Shown: positions 34,307 through 43,395 of the stretch, one piece after another
How positions within the stretch are numbered: position 1 is the first letter of the stretch
Layout: every line of letters starts with the position of its first letter
Assembly: GCA_030427885.1 (NCBI GenBank)
Contig: JAUICM010000001.1
Span: 558,001-622,000 of the forward strand
Length of the DNA: 64,000 nucleotides
Reading direction: 5' to 3'
Source of the DNA: Rhodothermia bacterium
GTDB taxonomy: Bacteria > Bacteroidota > Rhodothermia > Balneolales > Balneolaceae
Position numbers and translations under genes: made by a program
The notes under the pieces: model-generated
The model's database searches: none
What the model was told of the DNA's origin: nothing
What the model saw: the letters and a program-made list of their open reading frames with translations, nothing else

Positions 34307-34756
34307 GTGAAGATCAGAGATACATATAAATTCATTTGCTGTCTTTTGGCAGCAACCATGCTCATGATGATCTTGTCACCGGTTTTATGTAGTGCCGAAG
34401 TGATGGAAATGTGCAGCTCGATGATGGGACATGAAAATCATTCAGGCCCCAACTCTGATATAGAGCATATGGAAATGGTTCATCAACCTCAGTTTGATCA
34501 CCAGGCTCATAGCTCTATGGTTATGGGTGATGAAAACTGTGAAACTAAGATCGAGTGTTCCTGTGTAAATCCGGTCTCAGATACGCTGAATGATGCCACC
34601 ATTACTGCCAAACTGCAAATCCCTCAGATCACAATCAGTGTAAGTACAAATGATCTTCCAGAAAAACCAGAACCGACGCCCCCATTTCCGGTCTGGTACT
34701 CTAACTCCTATCACCCCCCTTCTCTCTTTCTCGCCAACGAATCCTTTTTGATTTAG
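34307..34756 (+). CDS. Exported Met/His/Cys-rich putative metal-binding protein
   Basis: 149 residues from a GTG start 50 bases after copA. A hydrophobic signal peptide (about 9-28) ends near CSAEV. The mature part is strikingly rich in Met, His and Cys (MEMCSSMMGHENH, then DIEHMEMVHQPQFDHQAHSS, and ETKIECSC), as in periplasmic copper-binding proteins. The last third is Pro-rich. No named family is recognised. It probably buffers or delivers Cu+ in the periplasm for the pump encoded just downstream; this is inference from composition and position. Confidence 0.7.
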   Translation: MKIRDTYKFICCLLAATMLMMILSPVLCSAEVMEMCSSMMGHENHSGPNSDIEHMEMVHQPQFDHQAHSSMVMGDENCETKIECSCVNPVSDTLNDATITAKLQIPQITISVSTNDLPEKPEPTPPFPVWYSNSYHPPSLFLANESFLI

Positions 34757-34876
34757 AAATAAATATAAGCCTGACTGCTGCCCGATAGCGGTATGGCTTT
34801 TTCTAAGGTGAGCCAGGTCTCACCAAAGCATTTCCTTTATCTGAAATGCCTGTCATTTATTTCTAATCCAAACATC

Positions 34877-37800
34877 ATGTTAAACAAAACAATACGTTTT
34901 TTTCTTGAAAACAAACTCGTAGCCGTGTTGCTGCTTCTGCTTTTAGTTGTATGGGGAATTGTAGTTTCTCCATTTAACTGGAATACCGAAGTGTTGCCAA
35001 ATGATCCGGTTCCCGTGGATGCGATCCCAGATCTGGGTGAAAACCAACAGATCATATACACCACATGGTCGGGACAATCTCCCCAGGATGTAGAAGATCA
35101 GATCACATACCCGTTGACAGCTCAGCTCCTTACTGTTCCCTGTGTTAAAACAGTCCGAAGTACTTCTATAATTGGTGTATCCAGTATTTATGTGATCTTC
35201 AATGAGGATGTTGATTTTTACTGGAGCAGGTCAAGGATACTTGAAAAGCTTAACTCTCTTCCAGCAGGTACGCTTCCTGATGGAGTTCAACCAGCACTTG
35301 GTCCGGATGCAACTGCATTAGGGCAGGTTTTCTGGTACACACTGGAAGGCAGAGATAAAAACGGGAATCCTTCCGGAGGTTGGGACCCTCAGGAACTCCG
35401 CAGCATACAGGATTATTATGTCGGATATGCATTATCCGGAGCTGAGGGAGTTGCAGAAGTATCCCCAATCGGTGGTTATGTTAAAGAGTATCAGATCGAT
35501 GTAAACCCTAACCTCCTCCGGGTCTACAATGTTACACTTACCGAAGTATTTGATGCCGTTCGAAAAAGTAATACTGAAGTTGGTGCACGAACGGTTGAAT
35601 TGAATAATGCGGAGTATCTGGTACGGGGATTAGGATATATAAAGAATCTTAATGACCTCGAGGAATCGGTTGTAAAAGTAGTTGATAACACCCCGATACG
35701 AATCAAAGACGTTGCTTTTGTAACAATGGGACCAGCAATGAGGCGAGGAGCTCTGGATAAAGCAGGAGCTGAGGCTGTCGGAGCTGTTGTGGTTGCACGT
35801 CAGGGAGCTAATCCTCAGACTGTGATCGATAATGTAAAAGCCAAGATCGAGGAACTTTCACCAGGCTTACCTTCCAAAACCCTTCGCGACGGAAGCACTT
35901 CTAAAGTTACTATTATCCCATTTTATGACCGTTCTGAACTGATATCTGAAACACTTGGAACCCTTGAGGAAGCCCTGACCCTTGAGATCCTGATCACCAT
36001 CATTGTGATCGTGGTCATGGTCATGAATCTCCGGACTTCTTTTTTGATATCAGCAATGTTACCGGTAGCTGTGCTTATGACCTTCATTGCGATGAAATAT
36101 GGTGGAGTAGATGCTAATATCGTTGCTCTATCCGGTATCGCGATAGCTATCGGTACAATCGTGGATATGGGCGTGATACTTTCTGAGAATATGCTCAGGC
36201 ATATAGAAAACAGGAAAGAAAATGAACCGCTTCTCGAAGTGATATACAATGCAACAACTGAGGTGGCTTCTGCGGTAATAACAGCGGTATCAACCACGAT
36301 CGTAAGCTTCCTTCCGGTATTTACTATGATCGCAGCTGAAGGCAAACTATTCAAGCCACTCGCCTACACAAAAACTTTTGCTCTCCTGGCCTCCATTATT
36401 ATTTCAATCACACTCATACCTCCTTTTGCACACTGGTTATTCTCAATCAGGATCAATAAGAAAGTCATCAAATTAGTATGGAATACTGCCCTTTTTATTA
36501 CAGGAATTGTTCTTCTGTTTACCGGACCTGTTTGGGCTGGTGTCGCATTATCCGGATTCGGGATTATTAATGGTCTTACTCTCTTTCTCTCAAACAAGTA
36601 TGGATCCAAAGCGATATGGCTTAATAATGCATTGAGTGTAGCGGTAGTTTGTGTGTTACTTTCCGAGAGCTGGCTCCCTCTCGGTCCTTCCATCTCATTC
36701 ACCGGAAATCTGAGCTTTGTTATTCTTTTGATCGGCTTGATTCTGCTCTTCTTCTGGCTGGTGATCAGATATTATGAGTCACTTATATCCTGGTGTCTTG
36801 ATCATAAACTTACATTTTTATCGATACCAACATTCTTTGTTATTCTGGGACTTACAATCTGGCTGGGATTTAACGGGGTATTCGGATTCATCGGAAAAAC
36901 AACCGGCCTTGACAACACTAAGATCTGGATGTCTGCCGAGGAACAATTTCCGGGTTTAGGCAAAGAATTTATGCCAGCTCTTGATGAAGGCGCCTTTCTG
37001 CTCATGCCTACAACCATGCCTCATGCAGGTGTTGAAGAAGCACTGGATGTAATGCAAAAGATAGATATGGCAGTCGCTGCTATCCCGGAAGTAGAAAATG
37101 TAGTTGGTAAAATGGGCAGGGTCAATTCCGCACTCGACCCGGCACCTATCTCCATGTATGAAAATCTCATTGAATATAAATCTGAATATAAAACGGATGA
37201 TGATGGCCGCCGGATCCGATATAGAGTAGATGATTCAGGATCATTTTTAAGGGATGAACAAGATCAACTTATCCCTGATCCTGATGGAAAGTACTTCCGT
37301 CAGTGGCGGGATCATATCCATTCTCCTGATGATATCTGGAAAGAGATCGTGGCTGCAGCGCGTATTCCCGGCACTACATCAGCTCCAAAACTTCAACCGA
37401 TACAAACCCGTCTGGTTATGCTTCAGTCGGGCATGAGAGCACCTATGGGGGTTAAAATTAAAGGACCAGATCTCAAATCTATTGAAACTTACGGACTCAG
37501 ACTCGAAGAACTACTCAGAGAAGTACCGGGAGTCAATCCTTCTTCTGTTTTTGCAGATAGAATTGTTGGAAAACCCTATCTGGAAATAAACTGGAACAGA
37601 ACTCAACTTGCCCGTTTTGGTCTGAGTGTTCAGGACGTTCAGCATTTTGTGACAGTGGGCTTAGGTGGAATGCCTGTTTCTACTTCGGTTGAAGGTCGCG
37701 AACGTTATCCTATACGCGTTCGCTTTGCCAGGGATTTCAGAGATTCACCTGAATCCATTTCGAGCCTGCTTGTTCCTACTAAAACCGGAACACAGGTTCC

Positions 37801-38620
37801 TCTGTCCCAACTTGCGGAAATTGATTTTCGTCGGGGACCGCAGGCTATTAAAAGTGAAGATACTTTTCTTATTGGCTATGTAATCTTTGATAAGATGAGT
37901 GACTTCGCTGAGGTCGAAGTAGTTGAAAACGCCCGAAACTACATTCAGCAGCAGATAAGTGATGGTAAGCTGATGGTACCGTCAGGAATTAGTTTTGAAT
38001 TTGCAGGTAATTATGAAAACCAGATTCGGGCAGAACAAAGATTGGGTATCATCCTCCCTGTTGCTCTGATCGCGATCTTCCTGATCATGTACTTCCAGTT
38101 CAGATCAGCAGCCACAACTGGAATGATCTTTACCAGCATATTTGTAGCCTGGGCCGGTGGGTTTTTACTTGTCTGGCTTTATGGCCAATCCTGGTTCCTG
38201 AATTTCGATTTATTCGGACAGAATCTTCGGGATCTGTTTCAAATGGGAACTGTAAACCTGAGCGTGGCCGTCTGGGTCGGGTTTATTGCTTTATTCGGTG
38301 TTGCTTCCGACGGAGGTGTGGTCATGGCAACATACCTGGATCAGTTATTTGATCGGGATAAACCAACATCTAAAGAAGCAATCAAAGCAGTTGTTGTTGA
38401 GGCAAGCTCAAGAAGAATACGACCTACTCTCATGACCACCGCTACAACCATTCTTGCCCTGTTGCCGGTACTCACTTCTATGGGTCGTGGAGCAGATATC
38501 ATGGTTCCAATGGCCATTCCAAGTGTTGGAGGTATGCTCCTCCAGATCATCACCTTGTTTGTGGTACCAGTCCTTTATGCTATGTGGAAAGAATTCAAAT
38601 TAACAAGGAGTTCCAAATGA
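34877..38620 (+). CDS. cusA: CusA/CzcA-type heavy-metal RND efflux pump
   Basis: About 1247 residues from ATG at 34877 (MLNKTIRFF). The upstream in-frame ATG at 34793 adds a non-homologous polar tail and was not used. HME-RND signatures: PVDAIPDLGENQ after TM1, WSGQSPQDVEDQITYPL, GIAIAIGTIVDMGVILSENMLR in TM4, and a C-terminal DGGVVMATYLDQL, then RRIRPTLMTTATTILALLP. It is about 200 residues longer than E. coli CusA. The extra mass includes extra hydrophobic helices around residues 510-650 and a polar segment (about 780-830). It exports metal across the outer membrane with TolC and CusB, driven by protons. Confidence 0.94.
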   Translation: MLNKTIRFFLENKLVAVLLLLLLVVWGIVVSPFNWNTEVLPNDPVPVDAIPDLGENQQIIYTTWSGQSPQDVEDQITYPLTAQLLTVPCVKTVRSTSIIGVSSIYVIFNEDVDFYWSRSRILEKLNSLPAGTLPDGVQPALGPDATALGQVFWYTLEGRDKNGNPSGGWDPQELRSIQDYYVGYALSGAEGVAEVSPIGGYVKEYQIDVNPNLLRVYNVTLTEVFDAVRKSNTEVGARTVELNNAEYLVRGLGYIKNLNDLEESVVKVVDNTPIRIKDVAFVTMGPAMRRGALDKAGAEAVGAVVVARQGANPQTVIDNVKAKIEELSPGLPSKTLRDGSTSKVTIIPFYDRSELISETLGTLEEALTLEILITIIVIVVMVMNLRTSFLISAMLPVAVLMTFIAMKYGGVDANIVALSGIAIAIGTIVDMGVILSENMLRHIENRKENEPLLEVIYNATTEVASAVITAVSTTIVSFLPVFTMIAAEGKLFKPLAYTKTFALLASIIISITLIPPFAHWLFSIRINKKVIKLVWNTALFITGIVLLFTGPVWAGVALSGFGIINGLTLFLSNKYGSKAIWLNNALSVAVVCVLLSESWLPLGPSISFTGNLSFVILLIGLILLFFWLVIRYYESLISWCLDHKLTFLSIPTFFVILGLTIWLGFNGVFGFIGKTTGLDNTKIWMSAEEQFPGLGKEFMPALDEGAFLLMPTTMPHAGVEEALDVMQKIDMAVAAIPEVENVVGKMGRVNSALDPAPISMYENLIEYKSEYKTDDDGRRIRYRVDDSGSFLRDEQDQLIPDPDGKYFRQWRDHIHSPDDIWKEIVAAARIPGTTSAPKLQPIQTRLVMLQSGMRAPMGVKIKGPDLKSIETYGLRLEELLREVPGVNPSSVFADRIVGKPYLEINWNRTQLARFGLSVQDVQHFVTVGLGGMPVSTSVEGRERYPIRVRFARDFRDSPESISSLLVPTKTGTQVPLSQLAEIDFRRGPQAIKSEDTFLIGYVIFDKMSDFAEVEVVENARNYIQQQISDGKLMVPSGISFEFAGNYENQIRAEQRLGIILPVALIAIFLIMYFQFRSAATTGMIFTSIFVAWAGGFLLVWLYGQSWFLNFDLFGQNLRDLFQMGTVNLSVAVWVGFIALFGVASDGGVVMATYLDQLFDRDKPTSKEAIKAVVVEASSRRIRPTLMTTATTILALLPVLTSMGRGADIMVPMAIPSVGGMLLQIITLFVVPVLYAMWKEFKLTRSSK

Positions 38621-39927
38621 ATACCTGTGTTCAAAACATTAAAAAACCTTCCCGATCAGTATCACTATTAGGTATGATTCTGTACTTAATACTGGGAGTA
38701 TCCTCTGTTCATGCTCAGGACCTGGAAAATTATCAGATGGAAGCAGCTCAGAATAATCCGGGATTAAAAGCAGCCTATTTTGATTATCAGGCTTCCCTTC
38801 AGAAAAATGCCCAGGTACGTTCACTCCCCGATCCTGAGCTTTCTTTTGCTTACTTCATTAGTCCGGTTGAAACCCGTCTGGGACCTCAGAATGCCAGGAT
38901 ATCACTTACTCAGATGTTCCCGTGGTTTGGTTCTTTGAAAGACATGGAAAATGGAGCTCATTATGAGACCAAGGCTTTATTCCAACAGTTCAGAGGACAG
39001 CGTAATCTGTTGTTTTACCAGATGGAACTATTATGGGCAGAGCTCTATCAAATTGAAGAGAATATCCGTCTGGCCAACGAAAATCTGGATATCGTAAATA
39101 CCCTGGTTAGTATCAGTTTACGAAAATATGAAACCGGACTTGTACCACAGGTAGATGTGCTGAGGGCTCAGATTGAGCAGGAAGACCTGAAAACACATAT
39201 CAGGCTTCTTGAAGATAACAGGGAATTGTTGACCGCCCGTTTTAACGAAATGAGAAATGTAAATGCGGATGAACCAGTCGTTATCCCTGGTACATTATCT
39301 ACGAGTTCCATCAACACAGAAAACAAAGAGCAGATCTTACAGGAGATAAAAGCTAATAATCCTGATCTCGGTCAATTGCGCTCCCTTGAAGATGCTGCAC
39401 GTAATGCCATAGAAGTTGCATCCAATAATGGACTCCCCTCCTTTGGACTTGGGTTCGACTACATATTTACCGGAGAAAGATCCGATATCGCTTCATTATC
39501 AGATAACGGAAAAGATGCACTGGTGGCACGATTGAGCGTGAAGATTCCATTGTTCAGGGGTAAATACAAAGCTGAGACTCAGGAAGCTAGCTTAAAATTA
39601 AATGCGTCACGAAACAGACTCGATGCCAGGGAAAATCAACTCGAAACCAATTTCTATACAGCTATTCGAGATCTGGAAGATGCGCAACGCCGGTTCTCGC
39701 TTTATGATCTGCAACAGATTCAGCGGGTTGAACAAGCCGTTAACATACTCCTTCAATCTTACGCTTCTGATAATTCTCAGTTTGAAGAGATACTCAGACT
39801 GCATCGAAAATTATTCAACTATGAACTGGAACGGGTTAAAGCCCGCACCGATGAATACCAGACACTAAGCCTGATTAAATACCTCTCGGGAGGTCACAAC
39901 CTCACTACTGAAGAAATTAACTACTAA
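38617..39927 (+). CDS. cusC: TolC-family outer-membrane efflux protein
   Basis: About 436 residues from ATG at 38617, overlapping the cusA stop (ATGA) and preceded by AAGGAG. A signal peptide ends near SVHAQDL. The rest is long alpha-helical coiled-coil hairpins (for example LQKNAQVRSLPDPELSFAY, then ENIRLANENLDIVNTLVSI) typical of the outer-membrane efflux-protein repeat, present twice. With CusA and CusB it forms a channel across the periplasm and outer membrane. The adaptor gene follows after 10 bases. Confidence 0.93.
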   Translation: MNTCVQNIKKPSRSVSLLGMILYLILGVSSVHAQDLENYQMEAAQNNPGLKAAYFDYQASLQKNAQVRSLPDPELSFAYFISPVETRLGPQNARISLTQMFPWFGSLKDMENGAHYETKALFQQFRGQRNLLFYQMELLWAELYQIEENIRLANENLDIVNTLVSISLRKYETGLVPQVDVLRAQIEQEDLKTHIRLLEDNRELLTARFNEMRNVNADEPVVIPGTLSTSSINTENKEQILQEIKANNPDLGQLRSLEDAARNAIEVASNNGLPSFGLGFDYIFTGERSDIASLSDNGKDALVARLSVKIPLFRGKYKAETQEASLKLNASRNRLDARENQLETNFYTAIRDLEDAQRRFSLYDLQQIQRVEQAVNILLQSYASDNSQFEEILRLHRKLFNYELERVKARTDEYQTLSLIKYLSGGHNLTTEEINY

Positions 39928-39937
39928 CAGAACGATC

Positions 39938-41734
39938 ATGAAAAACCTCAAAAAGTATCTCATATACGCATTATTTGGAATAACAGGCATCATAATAGGT
40001 GCAATACTGTTCAATGGCGATTCAAGTCCGGAAACCATTGAGGATCATATTGCTGAGAATCATACCAATAACCAGGGAGAAGTTATTTATACCTGTAGTA
40101 TGCACCCACAGATAAGACAGAAAGAACCCGGGAACTGTCCTATTTGTGGAATGGAGCTTATTCCCGCAGATGAAGCTACTTCGGAAACAGGTCCCAACGA
40201 TCTGGTGATGACTGCCGCTTCTATTAAACTCGCAGAAATTGAAACTACCCCGGTAAGCAGAACAAAGCCTGTATCTGTATTGAGAATGCCCGGAAAGGTA
40301 GTCGCAAATCAGAATCTTACTTCTGCTATTACTGCTCATATTCCTGGTCGGATAATCAACCTTTATGTGGATTTTGAAGGAGATTATGTCCAAGCTGGAC
40401 AGAGAGTTGCATCCATCTACTCACCTGAGTTGATAGCTGCCCAGCAAGAACTCCTGGAAACAGCTAAATACAAAGAGCAAAATCCTATACTCTTTGAATC
40501 AGCTCGAAAAAAGCTTGAGCTGTGGGAGCTACCTGTCTCTACGATTGATGAGATCATTGAGAGTAAGACTGTAATGGAAAGTGTTGATATCGTTTCACCG
40601 GTTTCCGGATTTGTGCAGCGTATAAATGTACAGCGTCAGCAGCATGTCATGGAAGGTGCTCTTATGTACCAGGTAGCTGACCTTTCTTCCGTCTGGGTAA
40701 TGTTTGATGCTTTTGAAACACAAACATCATTACTCAAAAATGGACTTGAAATTCAATTCACAACGGTAGCGTACCCCGGGAAAACCTTCTCCGGAAAAGT
40801 AGATTATGTAGATCCGGTAATTCAGAATAATTCAAGATCATTAAGAGTTCGTGTTGAAGCTAAAAACAAGGGAAATATTTTGAAACCAAATATGCTCGTG
40901 GAAGGAACGCTTAACGCAACAACCAGCCAAACCGAGCAATTGATCGTTCCCCGTTCCGCCATTCTTTGGACCGGAACAAGATCAGTGGTATTTGTAAAGA
41001 AACCCAATACTGACAGCCCTACCTTTGCTGCCCGGGAAATAACACTGGGACAACGCGTTGGGGATTATTTCATCGTCATTGAAGGACTTAACGAAGGTGA
41101 AGAAGTAGTTACCAACGGTACTTTCAAACTTGACAGTGCGGCTCAGCTTGCTGATAAACTGAGCATGATGAACAGAGAACCCGGAACAGGAGCTGACAGA
41201 GTGGGACACGAAGGACACACTATGCCGGATACTCCTCCCTCTACTGTAAGCCCGGACGAAAATGCAATGAATGAGATATCGGTAGTACCAGCAGCTTTTA
41301 AGCAGCAACTCAAAGCTGTGGTATCAGAGTATCTTGTGCTTAAAGATGCACTTGCTTCAGCCGACAGGCCTCAAAGCACTGCTGCAGCTACGCTTGTTTC
41401 TTCTTCACTATCGGAGGTTAACATGGAACTCTTGAAGGGAGAGTCCCATATGGAGTGGATGAGATTTCTGAACAATCTGAAAACAAATTCCGAAATTATT
41501 GCTAAGGCAACATCAATTGAACAACAAAGGAAAGCATTTATGATCCTTTCTTCAAAACTGATTGAAGTTGTTAAACACTTTGAAATACCCGGAGTTTACT
41601 ATCAGCAATTCTGCCCTATGAGTAATAATGGTGATGGAGCCTATTGGCTAAGTGCTGATACCAACATCAATAATCCCTATCTGGATGATCAAATGCATGA
41701 TTGTGGAGAAACAATAACTAAGATCGAGCATTAG
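39938..41734 (+). CDS. cusB: CusB-type periplasmic adaptor with HMBD and DUF3347
   Basis: 598 residues. One N-terminal anchor helix (about 7-24). An HMBD module lies at about 50-77 (YTCSMHPQI, then CPICGMELIP). A membrane-fusion adaptor follows: barrel-sandwich/lipoyl halves around a helical hairpin (AAQQELLETAKYKEQ), and SGFVQRINVQRQQHV, IPRSAIL-like strands later. The C-terminal 150 residues are a DUF3347 domain (SEYLVLKDAL, then QFCPMSNNGDGAYWLS) with CP-M and C near the end. Both HMBD and DUF3347 probably bind copper and feed it into the pump. The three-gene order cusA-cusC-cusB is tightly spaced. Confidence 0.93.
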   Translation: MKNLKKYLIYALFGITGIIIGAILFNGDSSPETIEDHIAENHTNNQGEVIYTCSMHPQIRQKEPGNCPICGMELIPADEATSETGPNDLVMTAASIKLAEIETTPVSRTKPVSVLRMPGKVVANQNLTSAITAHIPGRIINLYVDFEGDYVQAGQRVASIYSPELIAAQQELLETAKYKEQNPILFESARKKLELWELPVSTIDEIIESKTVMESVDIVSPVSGFVQRINVQRQQHVMEGALMYQVADLSSVWVMFDAFETQTSLLKNGLEIQFTTVAYPGKTFSGKVDYVDPVIQNNSRSLRVRVEAKNKGNILKPNMLVEGTLNATTSQTEQLIVPRSAILWTGTRSVVFVKKPNTDSPTFAAREITLGQRVGDYFIVIEGLNEGEEVVTNGTFKLDSAAQLADKLSMMNREPGTGADRVGHEGHTMPDTPPSTVSPDENAMNEISVVPAAFKQQLKAVVSEYLVLKDALASADRPQSTAAATLVSSSLSEVNMELLKGESHMEWMRFLNNLKTNSEIIAKATSIEQQRKAFMILSSKLIEVVKHFEIPGVYYQQFCPMSNNGDGAYWLSADTNINNPYLDDQMHDCGETITKIEH

Positions 41735-41798
41735 AAGAAATACTTGAATATTGCCTATACCATGCTCTTTTTATAGATAATCAGATATAGTTAATGTT

Positions 41799-42998
41799 AT
41801 GAATGAGTTTCTGGAACTATTCGGTGAATCCACTAAAACATCTCTTGGTTTCTTCTGGAAATCAGGATGGGCGTTTATACTGGGATATTCTATTTCCGGA
41901 ATGATTCAGGCATTTGTCCCAAAGGGAAGCCTTACAAAACATATGGGTAAAGCCGATCTCGAAAGTATCTCTCTTTCCACGTTATTCGGAGCCGCCTCTT
42001 CTTCCTGCTCATTCGCTGCTCTGGCAGCTGCCAGAGCACTTATCAAAAAAGGAGCTCACTTTATATCTGCAGTTGCGTTCATGTTTGCATCCACCAACCT
42101 GGTCATTGAATTGGGCATACTAATACTCATCTTTCTCGGGTGGCAGTTTCTGGCCGCAGAGTTAATTGGAGGAATAGTGCTCATAGTAATAAGTAGTATT
42201 CTCATTAAAGTAACTTATCCTGAAAAGTGGATAAAAGAAGCTCGTCAAAAAGTAGAAAATGAAGGTGCTGAACTGGAAGATGAGTTTGACTGGAAAGACC
42301 GCATCAGTAGTAAGGAAGGATGGAAATTAGTAGGTCATAAATTCGTGAACGACTGGAAAATGGCCTGGGAAGACATCCTTATTGGATTTACCATTGCTGG
42401 TTTCATAGCTGTTCTGGTTCCCAATGAATTCTGGAGTAACTTATTTCTCGTTGATGCAACAGGCATTCCTTCATGGCTTATTCGTATTGAAAATGCACTC
42501 ATTGCTCCTTTTGTAGCAGCTTCAACATTTATAGGTTCTATGGGAAATATCCCTCTTGCAACTGTTTTGCAGAGTAATGGAGTTCTTTTTGCAGGAATAA
42601 TGGGCTTTATATACTCCGACCTGATGGTACCTCCGCTGGTCAGCATTAACGCAAAATATTATGGATGGAAAGTGGCTTTATACATAGCTGGTGTAATGTA
42701 TGTTAGTATTGTTATCACTGCATTGATCCTTAGTTACGCATTCTCTCTATTTGACATCATTCCCGAATCAATTCATGTTATAACTGAGATAACTCAATTT
42801 AAAATCGATTACACTTTTTGGCTGAATGTGGTTTTATTCTTGGTCTGTGGAGTAATGGTATGGCTGAATTTTTCCTACCTGAAAGATCATTCCATGAAAA
42901 TGATAGACATGGAAGGCAGCGGAAAATTGAAAAAAATTATTGTCAGAAGCTTAATTGTACTTAACCTGGCAGGATTACTCCTATTCTTATTGACCTGA
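41799..42998 (+). CDS. ArsP_1/SO_0444-type metal efflux permease
   Basis: 399 residues with about ten helices. The permease signature (PF03773 type) is in the first half: FGAASSSCSFAALAAARALIKKGA, with C70 in the helix. A charged loop separates two halves (about 145-190), and the second half has a matching FVAASTFIGSMGNIPLATVL. Members export methylarsenite (ArsP) or copper and zinc (SO_0444). The genomic setting favours a metal cation. It lies 64 bases behind cusB and before the small DUF2892 cluster. Confidence 0.85.
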   Translation: MNEFLELFGESTKTSLGFFWKSGWAFILGYSISGMIQAFVPKGSLTKHMGKADLESISLSTLFGAASSSCSFAALAAARALIKKGAHFISAVAFMFASTNLVIELGILILIFLGWQFLAAELIGGIVLIVISSILIKVTYPEKWIKEARQKVENEGAELEDEFDWKDRISSKEGWKLVGHKFVNDWKMAWEDILIGFTIAGFIAVLVPNEFWSNLFLVDATGIPSWLIRIENALIAPFVAASTFIGSMGNIPLATVLQSNGVLFAGIMGFIYSDLMVPPLVSINAKYYGWKVALYIAGVMYVSIVITALILSYAFSLFDIIPESIHVITEITQFKIDYTFWLNVVLFLVCGVMVWLNFSYLKDHSMKMIDMEGSGKLKKIIVRSLIVLNLAGLLLFLLT

Positions 42999-43042
42999 GC
43001 CAAACTTTATGGAATATTCATATTGAACAACTAACATAGACT

Positions 43043-43144
43043 ATGTCAACTAAAACGAAGATCCTGAAACTATTAGGGGTATGCATTCTTTGCATTAGTA
43101 TAATAACAGGACTTGTTTTGTTGATTCAATTCCTAACCAATTGA
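43043..43144 (+). CDS. 33-residue membrane peptide in the metal island
   Basis: A short open frame starting ATG TCA ACT AAA encodes MSTKTKILKLLGVCILCISI and continues to an FLTN stop, one transmembrane helix with two cysteines (CILC). It lies between the permease and the DUF2892 gene, and the spacing on both sides (44 and 9 bases) suits an operon. There is no recognised family. It is supported by position, a plausible helix and a CxxC pair. Coding status remains uncertain because of its size. Confidence 0.45.
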   Translation: MSTKTKILKLLGVCILCISIITGLVLLIQFLTN

Positions 43145-43153
43145 GGTATCACA

Positions 43154-43363
43154 ATGAAAAAGAACATGGGATCTGCTGACAGGGTAATTCGTTTACTCAT
43201 CGCCCTTATCATTGCCACATTATACTTTATGGAGATCATTACAGGCACTTTAGGTATCGTGTTGATCGTGCTGGCTGTTATATTTGCATTAACATCGTTT
43301 ATGAGCGTTTGTCCATTGTACATGCCATTTGGACTAAGCACCTGCAAAACGGAAGAAGCCTAA
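43154..43363 (+). CDS. DUF2892 membrane protein
   Basis: 69 residues, two helices (about 10-28 and 31-50) with the DUF2892 pattern: MKKNMGSADRVIRLLIALI, and C-terminal CPLYMPFGLSTC. The N-terminal G-x2-DR-x-IR block and the C-P-x-Y-x3-G-x-STC end are typical. The family is related to the C-terminal part of rhodanese protein YgaP. The two C-terminal cysteines may handle sulfur or metal. It ends the metal island on the plus strand. Confidence 0.88.
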   Translation: MKKNMGSADRVIRLLIALIIATLYFMEIITGTLGIVLIVLAVIFALTSFMSVCPLYMPFGLSTCKTEEA

Positions 43364-43395
43364 TTGTTTTTACTATACAGGAGATTCTGATTCGT

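Noticed and set aside
34793-34876. Upstream in-frame ATG extending CusA by 28 residues
   Set aside because: The extension (MAFSKVSQVSPKHFLYLKCL and on) is unlike any RND N-terminus; the classic start MLNKTIRFF at 34877 fits CusA.
36364-36702. Long open frame on the minus strand inside cusA
   Set aside because: Antisense shadow of a well-conserved gene; low-complexity, no domain. Similar frames opposite the symporter, CopA and KorA were rejected for the same reason.
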